The notes beneath the pieces were generated by a model. The model was not told where the DNA came from. It worked only from the letters and a program-made list of their open reading frames with translations, and searched no databases. The translations under genes and the position numbers were made by a program. Shown piece after piece: positions 9,068-18,087 of a DNA stretch of 64,000 nt (within the stretch, counting starts at the first letter, position 1; every line of letters starts with the position of its first letter). The stretch is from Neolewinella persica DSM 23188 (lineage in GTDB: Bacteria > Bacteroidota > Bacteroidia > Chitinophagales > Saprospiraceae), in the NCBI RefSeq assembly GCF_000373105.1, contig NZ_KB890439.1, positions 28,505 through 92,504 on the forward strand, written 5' to 3'.

Positions 9068-10327
9068 CTAATCATGCACCCGCCCCTTAATCTCTCCGCC
9101 TTGAACGGCTTTGTCTAAAGTGTCAGACTTAGCGTAAATGATGGGATCGGGAGACAGCCTGTTGAGGTCGGGCTGCCCGGCGTCTACCCAGCAGGTGTAC
9201 CAAACGCTGCCGATGCTTAGGATGGCTGCACGGAAACGCTCTTCGACCATGCCCTGCATTTCCTTGTCCCAGGCCGCGGCAAATTCTGCACATTGTGTCT
9301 TGATGGTCCGGCCGGAGCGCTCGTCGAAGCACATCTGCTGATCGATGGGGTAGGTATCCCGTAAGCGCTGCTCGGTACGCAAAACACTGTCCACCAGGGA
9401 GTGGCTTTTCAGGACAATGCCCCAGTAATAGTCTCGTGGATTTTCGATGTACCTGGCCTTGCCAACAAAATAGTCGTAGGTGTCGTCAGCAAATAACTCA
9501 GGAATTCTGCTTTCCCAAAAGCCATGAATACCCGTTTGTCCGGTCATCTGCCCATTGTAATTTTCGGTGGTATGCAAGGGCACGTGAGCGTCCCCTACGT
9601 AGTGTCCCATCTCTGCACATAGCCGGAGGATTTTATCGGTGTCTTCATCGACAAAGGCTTGGGTTATACGCTTATGCATTGACTCCAGGTGGTAGGGAAG
9701 GATGCCAAATTCGGAGAAGTGCTCCCTTACATAAATCTCTTTTGGGTTTTCCCCAGGAAGGGGGAAACCAATGGCCCGCAAGCTGTCGGGCGAAAGGACG
9801 ATGCGGTCTTCGTAGAACTGTGGCCAGACGTTGTTGAACCAAAAATCCCGGTAGCTGGCTAACTGAAGTTCCAACCTTTTGCCCTTAGAACTGCTCATTT
9901 GTACTCTGCTGTCGGGGTAGAAACGCCGTTCAGGCGCGGGATGGGTGATCTCCTGCACCTTCCAGAAGGTGGTATCTCTGCCTTTTTCAACGATCACCAA
10001 CTCTGCCTTCCATATTTGTGCGTCGGTGTAAGTCCGAGGCACATCCGGAAAGGTCTTGCTTTCGCCCCAATGGTCAAGGTCAATATAGTGCCTGACCGCC
10101 TCGAATTTCGAGGCGTAGCGACGCTTGTCGGGGTCAACGGCATGGTCCGTTAACCACTCGATATTGGCCCGGAAGAAGGGCATCATCTCCTGATCCAGGG
10201 TGAAGACTGCCAGCCGGTTAATGCGGCGGTGGCCGAAGAAACCCCATTGTGGATCGTCCAGGGGGAGGGTGGCGGAGGTCAGAATTAAACATGCGACACC
10301 GGCGAGGAGAAAATGAAAAGGCTTCAT
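9068..10327 (-). CDS. Secreted zinc-dependent phospholipase C / S1-P1 nuclease-like protein
   Basis: The 419-residue protein has a signal peptide and a mature start containing WGFFGHRRINRLAVF, like the N-terminal Trp plus GH motif of the zinc-dependent phospholipase C / S1-P1 nuclease fold. The block GHYVGDAHVPLHTTENYNG and then TGIHGFWESRIPE supplies the expected His and Asp zinc ligands. It should act outside the cytoplasm on phospholipid or nucleic acid; the sequence does not decide which. It is transcribed alone toward the preceding repeat. Confidence 0.75.
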   Translation of the reverse strand: MKPFHFLLAGVACLILTSATLPLDDPQWGFFGHRRINRLAVFTLDQEMMPFFRANIEWLTDHAVDPDKRRYASKFEAVRHYIDLDHWGESKTFPDVPRTYTDAQIWKAELVIVEKGRDTTFWKVQEITHPAPERRFYPDSRVQMSSSKGKRLELQLASYRDFWFNNVWPQFYEDRIVLSPDSLRAIGFPLPGENPKEIYVREHFSEFGILPYHLESMHKRITQAFVDEDTDKILRLCAEMGHYVGDAHVPLHTTENYNGQMTGQTGIHGFWESRIPELFADDTYDYFVGKARYIENPRDYYWGIVLKSHSLVDSVLRTEQRLRDTYPIDQQMCFDERSGRTIKTQCAEFAAAWDKEMQGMVEERFRAAILSIGSVWYTCWVDAGQPDLNRLSPDPIIYAKSDTLDKAVQGGEIKGRVHD

Positions 10328-10411
10328 CGGGCTGATTTACTGCGAAGGGGAAGATACGGTGGATATGTAGCTACGTGGCTGGTAGCTGCCAACTTCAAGC
10401 TTAACGGACCA

Positions 10412-11422
10412 CTAGAAAGCACTGTATCCCACCATTAGCGGTTGAATCGTCTCAATGTTTAGCAGCACCCAATCCTCGTCATTATTAATGAAAGCGGTAT
10501 AAGCCTCCAGGCCGCCGCCTTCCAGCACCTCACCACTTTTCAGGTCGTGCTGAAAGGTACGCCCTGCATACCTGGCGTACACTTTCATGATCTGTTCTTC
10601 CTGCCCTTCCTGTTTTACCCTTATGGTGGCGAAAGGCAAAATCTCTTTGGCTTTAGCGATGGTTTCTAAGTCTTTGTTCTCAAACCTGTTGACGTAGTAC
10701 TTCTCATACCTGGCCAGGACGCCTTCCGCTCTTCCATAGGGAATGGTTCTGGTCTGCTGGCCAGTTTCATAAAAAGGGGAAAGGCGGAAATCGGTGCCAA
10801 TTCTAGTTAAGGTAAAACTCTGATTACGTTGGGTAGGGTACTCGATGCTGAGGTATTCCACCTTTTCCGGGTCTACCCGAAAGTAGACTTTGTCGCGCCA
10901 TTCATCGTCCCAGTGAGTGACCCGCATACGTACGTTGCCCGTAAAGTGGGGAAGGTGAACAACGTAAGGGTTTTCCTTGCCTTCAACAATGGCGTTAGTC
11001 CCTGTTTCATCGTAGGTGCCTCCACCAAGATAATAGCCTCGGATTTTCTGATCGTTTTTATCAAATACCTGGACAAGAATACCGTGGGAGGCAATGTCAT
11101 CGATCATGTGTTTCTTAGCACCTTCGGTAGGCAGGCTTTTGATGTCGAGGTTCGTGATGACGTCCTGAAGATTGGCCATCATGTTCTCATTAGCGGGAAC
11201 GCCGTTGGCTAACCATCCGGTAATTCCTCCGCGTGTCAGGGTGGTGTTGTGTCCGTCGCGGTCGGCAATCAGGATACGATGAACCTCGTCGAATTCAGCA
11301 ATGCCGAAACGGCGCTCTTCGGCGCGTTCCTCGGCGGTAGCGGGCTTGGAGCTGGTGGTGGCCCACCAGGCAATCCCCCCTAGCAGGAGGACGGAGAGGA
11401 GAAGGATAAGCGTTCTGTTCAT
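10412..11422 (-). CDS. DUF4340-type protein, GldG partner
   Basis: The product has 336 residues. The start was placed at the ATG giving MNRTLILLLSVLLLGGIAWW, which supplies one N-terminal membrane helix; reading further upstream would run into gldG. The rest is a periplasmic-type soluble chain typical of DUF4340 proteins found next to gliding-type ABC transporter subunits. It follows gldG by 49 bases on the same strand, so the two are probably one operon. Its exact role is not established; a structural or accessory role with the GldA-F-G complex is an inference. Confidence 0.75.
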   Translation of the reverse strand: MNRTLILLLSVLLLGGIAWWATTSSKPATAEERAEERRFGIAEFDEVHRILIADRDGHNTTLTRGGITGWLANGVPANENMMANLQDVITNLDIKSLPTEGAKKHMIDDIASHGILVQVFDKNDQKIRGYYLGGGTYDETGTNAIVEGKENPYVVHLPHFTGNVRMRVTHWDDEWRDKVYFRVDPEKVEYLSIEYPTQRNQSFTLTRIGTDFRLSPFYETGQQTRTIPYGRAEGVLARYEKYYVNRFENKDLETIAKAKEILPFATIRVKQEGQEEQIMKVYARYAGRTFQHDLKSGEVLEGGGLEAYTAFINNDEDWVLLNIETIQPLMVGYSAF

Positions 11423-11471
11423 TTGGTCAGTTCGGGATGAGCACAATATTGGAAGTAGGTAAGCCGGAGCT

Positions 11472-13208
11472 TTACGTCGTGTGTTTTCTGGCATATCGTC
11501 GCCGACGTAGCCAGTTAAAGACCAGGCCGAAGCCAGCAAGTAAAAGCATTGGTACTCCCAGGTTGAGGGCTCGCCAATAGCCTGCATCAGCCCGAGCGGC
11601 CTCTTGATCGGTCAGGCGCAATTTCACGTCTTTGCCCCTTGCGGCAATAACACCGTCAGGATTGAGCAGATACTCGATGGCATTCAGCAGGAGCACTTTG
11701 TTTGCGTAGGTAAACTTTTCCCAAATGTTGTATCCGGTGGGGTAAGTTTCTCCTTTAATTACGGGATTTGACAACACATCGCCGTCAGCAATCACGATCA
11801 TGCTGGTGGTGACGGATACGCCACGAAAATCTATCCCATTCTCCTGAAGCAACTGTTCATTTGCCTGGGTAAGCCGGTTAGCATAAGGGCTGTTAAAAGT
11901 GCCTTCCAGCAGGTAAGCAAAAGGTAGCCCCTCTTCATTAAAGCGGTCAAGGTCCAGCTTGTATTTCTGTGCGTCCAAATCAATTGGTGCAGGAAGCCGT
12001 TTTCTGCGGGACCGGTTGCTGGATTGAAGTAAAACGGTCTTTTTTACGCCAGGGTCTTCATCATTGACGGTTTCAATTACGGTGGGAAACCGCAAATCAA
12101 CGGGGTCAAGGTTCTTAACGATGGGGTGTTCAGAAACCGGGATGGCCCGAACGTGATAGGGGAAAGGCGTGAATGATACGTTCGGGCGCCCACCGGTTGA
12201 GCCAGTGACTATTGGGATACTAGTGCTTTGAAGGTCAAGCCCCAATACGGGTGACATGCGAAATCCGTATTTGAAAAAGAGGTTTTCGAGACCCAACTCT
12301 CGTGGGTTTGGGTAGAATTCGTTGCGGGTCAACAGCGAATCATAGTCCATGCCAACGGCGTCAATGGCCCATAGTACCTTGCCCCCATTCATCACGTACT
12401 GATCGAGCTTGAAGGCTTCGTAATCAGAAAATGGCTTGTTCGGTTTAGCAACGATCAGCAGCTTTACATCTTGCGGTATAAAAGCAAAACTGTCGAGGTG
12501 TACCGGCCCAACTTCGTAGTCTTTTACGAGTGTACTGAAAAGGTCTCCGGTATTCTGCGGTGGGAGTTCGCCGTGCCCGAAAGTAATGCCAATCAGGGGC
12601 TTGTCGTTATCGGTTAGTCCCTGAATCGCTCGCGTGAAATTATACTCAAGCAGTGATTCCGCCTTGTTGATCTGACGGGCTTCGCTGAAACCACGTGGTG
12701 CCGGTTGCAGCAACGGTGCGATGCGGGTGCGGCCACCGTAGTAAAAGATGGCGTAGGGGTAAACGAGATTGGATGAACGTTCGGAGGCGCTTGCTGCGGA
12801 GTAAACCGTGACCGGAAAAATACCCTCTTCCGCCAGGTTTCGCTGCCTTTCCTGTACCTGGTCTTTATCTCCGGCTAAGGGATCTGCGAACTCGTACTCC
12901 AGTAGTGAATTGTTGCCCGAAAAATCAATGAGCATTTCCTCCACTTTCTCGGAAAGTCGTTGATAGTTAGCGGGTAGGTCGCCGGTGAGCAGGATGCGGA
13001 CAAACAACGGTTCTTCCAATTGCCGGAGTTGCTCCACGGTGTTGTCCGTAAGGGTGAAACGTTTGTCCTCCGTCAGGTCCAATGCGCCGTGTAAGGGTAG
13101 CCCACCGATGCGGGCGTTGGCGAGTACATTGATGATGATCAATAGCGCAACCGCCAGCACGAACTGAATGAGGGATTGCGTTTTGTGTTTACGTTCTAAT
13201 TGAGCCAT
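11472..13208 (-). CDS. gldG: Gliding-motility ABC transporter auxiliary protein GldG
   Basis: GldG is the periplasmic/membrane auxiliary subunit that works with the ATPase GldA and permease GldF. The 578-residue chain has an N-terminal helix (LIQFVLAVALLIIINVLA), a large soluble domain containing ALDLTEDKRFTLTDNT and KVLWAIDAVGMDYDS, and a C-terminal helix (LLLAGFGLVFNWL) followed by basic residues. This is the normal layout of the family. gldF and gldA are about 32 kb away in this window rather than adjacent. Confidence 0.88.
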   Translation of the reverse strand: MAQLERKHKTQSLIQFVLAVALLIIINVLANARIGGLPLHGALDLTEDKRFTLTDNTVEQLRQLEEPLFVRILLTGDLPANYQRLSEKVEEMLIDFSGNNSLLEYEFADPLAGDKDQVQERQRNLAEEGIFPVTVYSAASASERSSNLVYPYAIFYYGGRTRIAPLLQPAPRGFSEARQINKAESLLEYNFTRAIQGLTDNDKPLIGITFGHGELPPQNTGDLFSTLVKDYEVGPVHLDSFAFIPQDVKLLIVAKPNKPFSDYEAFKLDQYVMNGGKVLWAIDAVGMDYDSLLTRNEFYPNPRELGLENLFFKYGFRMSPVLGLDLQSTSIPIVTGSTGGRPNVSFTPFPYHVRAIPVSEHPIVKNLDPVDLRFPTVIETVNDEDPGVKKTVLLQSSNRSRRKRLPAPIDLDAQKYKLDLDRFNEEGLPFAYLLEGTFNSPYANRLTQANEQLLQENGIDFRGVSVTTSMIVIADGDVLSNPVIKGETYPTGYNIWEKFTYANKVLLLNAIEYLLNPDGVIAARGKDVKLRLTDQEAARADAGYWRALNLGVPMLLLAGFGLVFNWLRRRRYARKHTT

Positions 13209-13290
13209 ATGCAGAATGAGAACGCGAAGATAACATTAGGGATTACACTGCCGGCCCTGTATTGGGGTTTTGACGTTTGGATGGCAGTGA

Positions 13291-13434
13291 TTGAGTGAGT
13301 TGGCGAGTCACTGAGTAGCTGCCGCTAGTACCGTTCGCATCCTTAGGGTACTCACCCTGGGCGAACGAGCGCAGCGAATTGAGTGGAAACAGCGGCAGCA
13401 ACTCAGCGACTCGCCAACTCACATACTCACTCAA
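13291..13434. repeat. Large 3'-end hairpin repeat, copy A
   Basis: The left arm TTGAGTGAGTTGGCGAGTCA and the right arm ending CGCCAACTCACATACTCACTCAA are inverted. The centre contains TGCCGCTAGTACCGTTCGC and GAACGAGCGCAGCGAA. Its right arm supplies the TGA stop of the S66 peptidase gene on the minus strand. Copies B and C lie at 52.9 and 53.8 kb. Confidence 0.85.
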
Positions 13435-14425
13435 TAATCTCGACCCGCATCCTCTCCATAGAAACCCGTGCCTTCAGGCCAACCGGCAGCGTACACATAT
13501 CCTTGATGTGACCAACTGGAAAACCGTAGGCTACGGGTATCCCCAGGTCTTCGAATCTTCCGGTAAGCGTTTCCCGTAAGGTGAGAGAACGGTCGTCGGG
13601 GTCAGCCTCACATCCCTTGAACACTCCAAGCAGGATACCTGCAGTACTGCCCAGGTCCCAGCTTTGCCGCAACTGAGTCAGCATCCGGTCAAGCTTGTAG
13701 GGATCTTCGCCGATGTCCTCGATAAACAGCAGGCTTCCTTTAATGGGGGGAACATAGTCAGTCCCGGAAGCGGCCGCTAGCAAACTGAGGTTGCCGCCCC
13801 AGAGCCTTCCTTCTGCTGTCCCTGCCCGGATGACATAGGATTCGTAAACAGTTTCCTCCGGACTAACCGGTGGCCGCTCAATGGCCGCCCAGGAATTCCC
13901 TTCCATTAGTGCAGCTTTAAGATGCTTGGTGGTATAGTCGGTAAAATCAGAAGATCCAACCGGGCCATGGAACGTCACCAGGCCCGTTTGGCGGGTTATG
14001 GCGTTCGTTAAGGCTGTGATGTCACTATACCCAATGAGAATTTTCGGGTTGCGTTTGATCATCTTATAGTCCAGTTGCGGTAAAAGCCGACCACATCCAT
14101 AGCCTCCTCTTACACACCAAACTGCCTTCACCGCTGGATCGGCAAACATAGCGTGGAGATCGTCGAGTCGCTGGCGATCGGATCCGGCAAGGAAACCCTT
14201 GATCGCACGAATGTTTTTACCTGGCCTTACTTTTAATCCCAGGCTTTCGATCTGCCGGATAGCTTTTGAAATACCCTCTTCGCTAATTGAACTTCCGGGG
14301 GCGATGAGCCCAACGGTATCACCGGGGCGTAGCCGGGCAGGAATAATAAGCCGTTTATCTTCTCCGGCCATGGAAGTAAAAAATGGCAGTGCGAGGCTGG
14401 TGCCGAGGAAAGTTCGTCTTTGCAT
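13427..14425 (-). CDS. LD-carboxypeptidase, peptidase family S66
   Basis: S66 enzymes remove the terminal D-amino acid from murein peptides or act on related substrates. The 332-residue chain has an N-terminal twin-arginine-like signal (QRRTFLGTSLALPFF), so it is probably exported. Family blocks are GDTVGLIAPGS, CVRGGYGCGRLL, the nucleophile region GYSDITALTNA, GGNLSLLAA, the Glu region EDIGEDPYKLDRML and the His region GFPVGHIKD. The stop codon lies inside hairpin repeat A, so the last residues IIE were probably shaped by that insertion. Confidence 0.88.
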   Translation of the reverse strand: MQRRTFLGTSLALPFFTSMAGEDKRLIIPARLRPGDTVGLIAPGSSISEEGISKAIRQIESLGLKVRPGKNIRAIKGFLAGSDRQRLDDLHAMFADPAVKAVWCVRGGYGCGRLLPQLDYKMIKRNPKILIGYSDITALTNAITRQTGLVTFHGPVGSSDFTDYTTKHLKAALMEGNSWAAIERPPVSPEETVYESYVIRAGTAEGRLWGGNLSLLAAASGTDYVPPIKGSLLFIEDIGEDPYKLDRMLTQLRQSWDLGSTAGILLGVFKGCEADPDDRSLTLRETLTGRFEDLGIPVAYGFPVGHIKDMCTLPVGLKARVSMERMRVEIIE

Positions 14426-14661
14426 GATGCCGACATTAGAGCTGGTTAGGAAATCCGATTTCTGATTGTGAACGAGCCATTTTGTGGCAGGTTGAGGTCA
14501 AAAAATGGACTCATTGCTGGTTAATAGTACACTTTTATGGATGCAGAGCAGGCCGAAGGGGGACGTTCGCAGGTCGGAGACCTATTTTCTGGTGCGCGCA
14601 TTGAATGGGTAAGATATTGTACTTTGTGGAGGAACGGACAAGGTGCCGTAAACTATCTTAA

Positions 14662-16269
14662 ATGAATTACCTTCAACAATACCACGTCCTATTCAGTGGG
14701 GTGGCTGTCTTTCTGCTATTGGGAGGATTTACCAGCCTGTTTTCTTCCGAGGCGAAGCAAATGACTGAGTTATGTGCCAATGCGATTGATGATGACAATG
14801 ATGGTCTCATTGACCTGAACGATCCGGATTGCATCTGTGAGGTCATTGAACCAGTGTCCCTGATTCCTAACCCTTCTTTTGAAGATTTGAATTGCTGCCC
14901 CAGCAGTCGGAGCCAGCTTAACTGTGCGGATGTCTGGATTCAGGCTTCTGCTCCGACCACTGACCTGATTCATCAGTGTGGTTGGCCCGGATGGCCCGAT
15001 TATGCTCCGCCTCTGCCATTTCCCGATGGTGAAGGCGTATTGGGGTTCAGGGATGGCCGCCCTTCCTTTATGTTGGAGGCTGCGAACCCCAATTGGAAAG
15101 AGTATGCAGGAGCTTGCTTATTAAGTCCGTTAGTGACGGGCAACCGATACCGGTTCGAATTTGAGGTCGGTTTTGTCAACCGGACTTTTTCTCCGCCAAT
15201 AAACATTACTTTTTTCGGAACAAGGAATTGTGATAACCTTCCATTTGGGGGCAATGACGATCGTTTTGGCTGCCCGACCAATGGCCCCGACTGGATTAAC
15301 CTTGGGTCAACGATGGTTAATGGTGGATCAGGTAATCAATGGGTGAAGGCTGTGATTGATATGGAGGCTACCGCTGATATAGAAGCGATCGCTATCGGCC
15401 CTGGTTGTCCGGAAATAGTGGCAGATGTAGGCTTGTATTATTATTTTGACAACCTGGTACTGGATGACTTCGAGTCTTTTACCTTTAAGATTAGCGGTAC
15501 CGTTCATCCCTGTAGTGATGCCTATCGACTTTCCGTACCTGATCGGGATAACGCAAATTTTCAATGGTACTTCAATGGGGTCGCGATTCTGGGTGAAACG
15601 AGCGCTAATCTTGGCCGGCTCCCAATTGACGGCAAATACATCGTAGTGATTGATGATGGAAGCGGCTGTCGCACTTCATCAGAGTTTGAATACATCAGGC
15701 CCGTCATCGAAATGCCGGCCTCAGTAGTTATTTGCCCGGAGGATGTTTATCCTTTTGGTGATCTTCAACTCGGCACGACAGGAGCCTATCTCGATACTTT
15801 CCGCTCAATTAATAATTGTGACAGTATTGTACCACTTCAACTAACGGTTCTGGGGGAATCAGTAGACACTGTGGATGTCAGCATATTCGAGGGGGAATCC
15901 TACGAAATCGGAGCATTTAACATCCGGAAGGAGGGAGAATTCTACGTCACACTTTCCTCCAGCCTTAACTGTGACAGCCTGGTACTTGTCCGGCTCGATT
16001 ATTACAACGTGTATTTCCCCACTGCATTCTCGCCCAATAGCGACGGTGTTAATGACTTTTTTACGGTGCAGGGAGGAGACGACTTGGTGGAAGTACTGGA
16101 ACTGAAAGTGTTCGATCGCTGGGGGAATGAACTGTCGGCGGATAAATCATGGGATGGAAGCAGGGCGGGAGAACCTCTAAACCCGGGGGTCTACGTCTAC
16201 CGGGCGAGACTGTTGATGGACGATGGGGAGGAAAGGGCCTTTTCGGGCGCGGTGTCGTTGTTAAGGTGA
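14662..16269 (+). CDS. Secreted protein with type B (gliding-associated) T9SS sorting domain
   Basis: The 535-residue protein begins with a hydrophobic signal segment (LFSGVAVFLLLGGFTSLF). A DDDNDGLIDLNDPDC calcium-binding-like stretch comes early. The central part resembles carbohydrate-binding or PKD-like surface domains. The C-terminal block from YFPTAFSPNSDGVNDFF through VFDRWGNELS to NPGVYVYRARL is the CHU_C/type B sorting domain recognised by the type IX machinery. The protein is therefore expected on the cell surface or released. No enzymatic motif is visible. Confidence 0.9.
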   Translation: MNYLQQYHVLFSGVAVFLLLGGFTSLFSSEAKQMTELCANAIDDDNDGLIDLNDPDCICEVIEPVSLIPNPSFEDLNCCPSSRSQLNCADVWIQASAPTTDLIHQCGWPGWPDYAPPLPFPDGEGVLGFRDGRPSFMLEAANPNWKEYAGACLLSPLVTGNRYRFEFEVGFVNRTFSPPINITFFGTRNCDNLPFGGNDDRFGCPTNGPDWINLGSTMVNGGSGNQWVKAVIDMEATADIEAIAIGPGCPEIVADVGLYYYFDNLVLDDFESFTFKISGTVHPCSDAYRLSVPDRDNANFQWYFNGVAILGETSANLGRLPIDGKYIVVIDDGSGCRTSSEFEYIRPVIEMPASVVICPEDVYPFGDLQLGTTGAYLDTFRSINNCDSIVPLQLTVLGESVDTVDVSIFEGESYEIGAFNIRKEGEFYVTLSSSLNCDSLVLVRLDYYNVYFPTAFSPNSDGVNDFFTVQGGDDLVEVLELKVFDRWGNELSADKSWDGSRAGEPLNPGVYVYRARLLMDDGEERAFSGAVSLLR

Positions 16270-16296
16270 TCATTCAGGAAGGGGGTTGCTATCTCC

Positions 16297-16315
16297 GGGC
16301 GGGGCCGCAGGTGCA
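16297..16315 (-). repeat. Dispersed GC-rich repeat, copy 6
   Basis: Reverse copy GGGCGGGGCCGCAGGTGCA, followed by the reverse of the extended flank (AAAAGCAGGGTAGTG). It lies 28 bases after the T9SS cargo stop. Confidence 0.85.
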
Positions 16316-16465
16316 ATAAAAGTGATGGAAAAGCAGGGTAGTGGCCGGGGTGGAGTGACTGTGTCGCGACGTAATGCATACTATTCGCTGCACAGTCGCT
16401 CTAACCTGATACGAGACAATCGCCATATGAATCAACCGTCATTTATCTCGTCGGCGGTTATAGTA

Positions 16466-16473
16466 TATCTTTG
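16466..16473 (+). promoter_or_regulatory. -7 box upstream of ferredoxin
   Basis: TATCTTTG matches the Bacteroidota TAnnTTTG promoter element and is followed by GCG. It sits 26 bases before the ferredoxin ATG. The -33 element is weak. Confidence 0.6.
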
Positions 16474-16499
16474 CGTCTTCTAAAACAATAGGTCTCGAA

Positions 16500-16835
16500 A
16501 TGACAGAAGAAGGTAACGTAATCATCACCGTAGTTGACCGCGTGGGCGAAGCCCACGAACTGGAGGCTCCCACCGACATGAACATGAACCTAATGGAGGT
16601 TTGTAAGGCCTACGAACTACCCGTACAGGGAACCTGTGGTGGGATGGCACTGTGTAGCACCTGTCATTGTTACATACTATCGGAAACTGAATTGCCGGAG
16701 CTGGGCGATGCTGAAGAGGATATGCTCGACCAGGCTTTCTTCGTAGAAGACAATTCCCGCCTGGGGTGCCAGTTACGCATCACAGAAGCACTCGACGGAT
16801 TGAAGGTTCAGCTTGCTCCGGAAGCGGAAGGCTGA
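16500..16835 (+). CDS. [2Fe-2S] ferredoxin
   Basis: This 111-residue soluble electron carrier has cluster ligands Cys46, Cys52, Cys55 (CGGMALCSTC) and Cys90 (RLGCQL), the adrenodoxin/ISC spacing. It is acidic, as expected. A second, similar ferredoxin begins 500 bases downstream after the initiator tRNA, and iscX follows that. The pair therefore suggests a role in iron-sulfur cluster assembly, though respiratory or biosynthetic partners are possible. Confidence 0.9.
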   Translation: MTEEGNVIITVVDRVGEAHELEAPTDMNMNLMEVCKAYELPVQGTCGGMALCSTCHCYILSETELPELGDAEEDMLDQAFFVEDNSRLGCQLRITEALDGLKVQLAPEAEG

Positions 16836-16873
16836 TGCCGCTGAAAATAAATTTACCGAAACTGACAGAAAAC

Positions 16874-16904
16874 TTTTGCAGTGTCAGAATTGTATATATC
16901 TTTG
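16874..16904 (+). promoter_or_regulatory. Promoter of the initiator tRNA
   Basis: A TTTTG at 16874-16878 and TATCTTTG at 16897-16904 are separated by 18 bases, close to the Bacteroidota TTTG / TAnnTTTG consensus. The tRNA starts about 50 bases downstream. Confidence 0.7.
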
Positions 16905-16955
16905 CGGTCCCTTAACGTAGGGAGCTAAGTAATTAGCACATAAAAATGGTAACAT

Positions 16956-17028
<73 letters not shown>

Positions 17029-17036
17029 CAAGTTAG

Positions 17037-17072
17037 AGCCGTTGTCGACTTAGGTTGACAACGGCTTTTTTT
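17037..17072 (+). terminator. Rho-independent terminator after tRNA-fMet
   Basis: The stem AGCCGTTGTC / GACAACGGCT is followed by seven T residues. Confidence 0.92.
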
Positions 17073-17204
17073 ATTGAAAAGGGAAATCAAAACAGCCAGA
17101 GATCAAACGTCAAAGGACTTAGCACTTAGCGGTTATTTACGGTGATTCCCAGGCTTTCCGGGCCACAAACACAAGTGTTTTGGCCTGCTTTTCCTACCGT
17201 TTCC

Positions 17205-17223
17205 TTCACCAGCGGCCCCGCCC
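17205..17223 (+). repeat. Dispersed GC-rich repeat, copy 7 (degenerate)
   Basis: TTCACCAGCGGCCCCGCCCC preceded by GCCTGCTTTT matches the forward unit with several changes. It is the only feature seen in the 17073-17339 gap. Confidence 0.55.
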
Positions 17224-17339
17224 CTTAAATCATCCTGCCAGAGGAATTAATAAGGATGACACAATCCGGTCCAAATAGACTCAACTAATACTGCTGCTCA
17301 CGCATTTGAATAGCAACGTTAAACTTACCCCTGACCAAT

Positions 17340-17681
17340 ATGGCCACCGTAAAATTCACTTTTGAAGATAAGAGCATCGCACCGAAAACGGTCGAGAACG
17401 TCCCCGTCGACGTAAGTATTCTGGAAGTGACAGAAGATAATGGTATCCACCTGAACCACAACTGCGGAGAAGTCTGCGCCTGCAGTACATGCCATATCTA
17501 CGTTAATAAAGGCGAAGATGCGCTGGAAGAGATCAGCGATAAAGAAGAAGACTTCATCGACCGTGCCATCAACCCGCGAATTGAAAGCAGGCTTGGCTGT
17601 CAGGCCGTTATCCTTGACGAAGACGCGGTGATTGAGGTGGAAATTCCAGATCAAAAACAGATCATCGGACACGAACACTAG
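17340..17681 (+). CDS. fdx: [2Fe-2S] ferredoxin, ISC type
   Basis: The 113-residue electron carrier has ligands Cys42, Cys48, Cys51 (CGEVCACSTC) and Cys87 (SRLGCQ), and an additional Cys46 inside the loop. ISC-type ferredoxins donate electrons during iron-sulfur cluster assembly. The downstream iscX gene supports that role here. Between the two genes lies an inverted repeat that could fold in the transcript. Confidence 0.9.
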   Translation: MATVKFTFEDKSIAPKTVENVPVDVSILEVTEDNGIHLNHNCGEVCACSTCHIYVNKGEDALEEISDKEEDFIDRAINPRIESRLGCQAVILDEDAVIEVEIPDQKQIIGHEH

Positions 17682-17687
17682 TTGGCC

Positions 17688-17758
17688 TATTGGTCTGTTG
17701 GTACTATTGGTCTAAAAGTCCGGTAGTCAAATGGACCAATAGCACCAACGGACCAATA
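17688..17758. repeat. Inverted repeat between fdx and iscX
   Basis: Two 25-base arms, starting TATTGGTCTGTTGGTAC on the left and ending ACCAACGGACCAATA on the right, differ at two positions and enclose a 21-base loop. It has no T-run, so it may be an RNA-stability or processing hairpin rather than a terminator. Confidence 0.85.
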
Positions 17759-17776
17759 ATATTAAAATACCAACCT

Positions 17777-18022
17777 GTGAGTTTTAAGGATTTTGACGAC
17801 TTCCCCTTCGGCTGGGCCGATCATGAAGATATTGCCATGGCACTGTACGAGCGCTTTGGAGATGAGTTTGACCAGGGAAAAATTTACCGGATCCGCTTTA
17901 CCAGCTTGCTGGAGTGGATTCTTGAAATCCCCAGTTTTACCGGAACGAAAGAAGGTTCTACCGAAGAACACCTGGAACAGATTCAGGCCAAGTGGGTGTA
18001 CGAATGGCGGGATAATCAGTAG
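17777..18022 (+). CDS. iscX: IscX-like Fe-S assembly protein
   Basis: IscX is a small acidic iron-binding modulator of the ISC desulfurase. The 81-residue product aligns by eye with the family: WADHEDIAMALYERFGDEFD, the conserved RIRFTSLLEWILEI block and KWVYEWRD at the end. The start is a GTG just upstream of SFKDFDDFPFGW; an in-frame ATG further upstream would begin inside the inverted repeat and add unrelated residues. The ferredoxin gene immediately before it fits the isc context. Confidence 0.78.
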   Translation: MSFKDFDDFPFGWADHEDIAMALYERFGDEFDQGKIYRIRFTSLLEWILEIPSFTGTKEGSTEEHLEQIQAKWVYEWRDNQ

Positions 18023-18087
18023 TAAATAGTAGCCAGGAACCGGTTCTCGGCTATTAGTTCCTATCTGCTGGCAACCAGCCTCTAATC

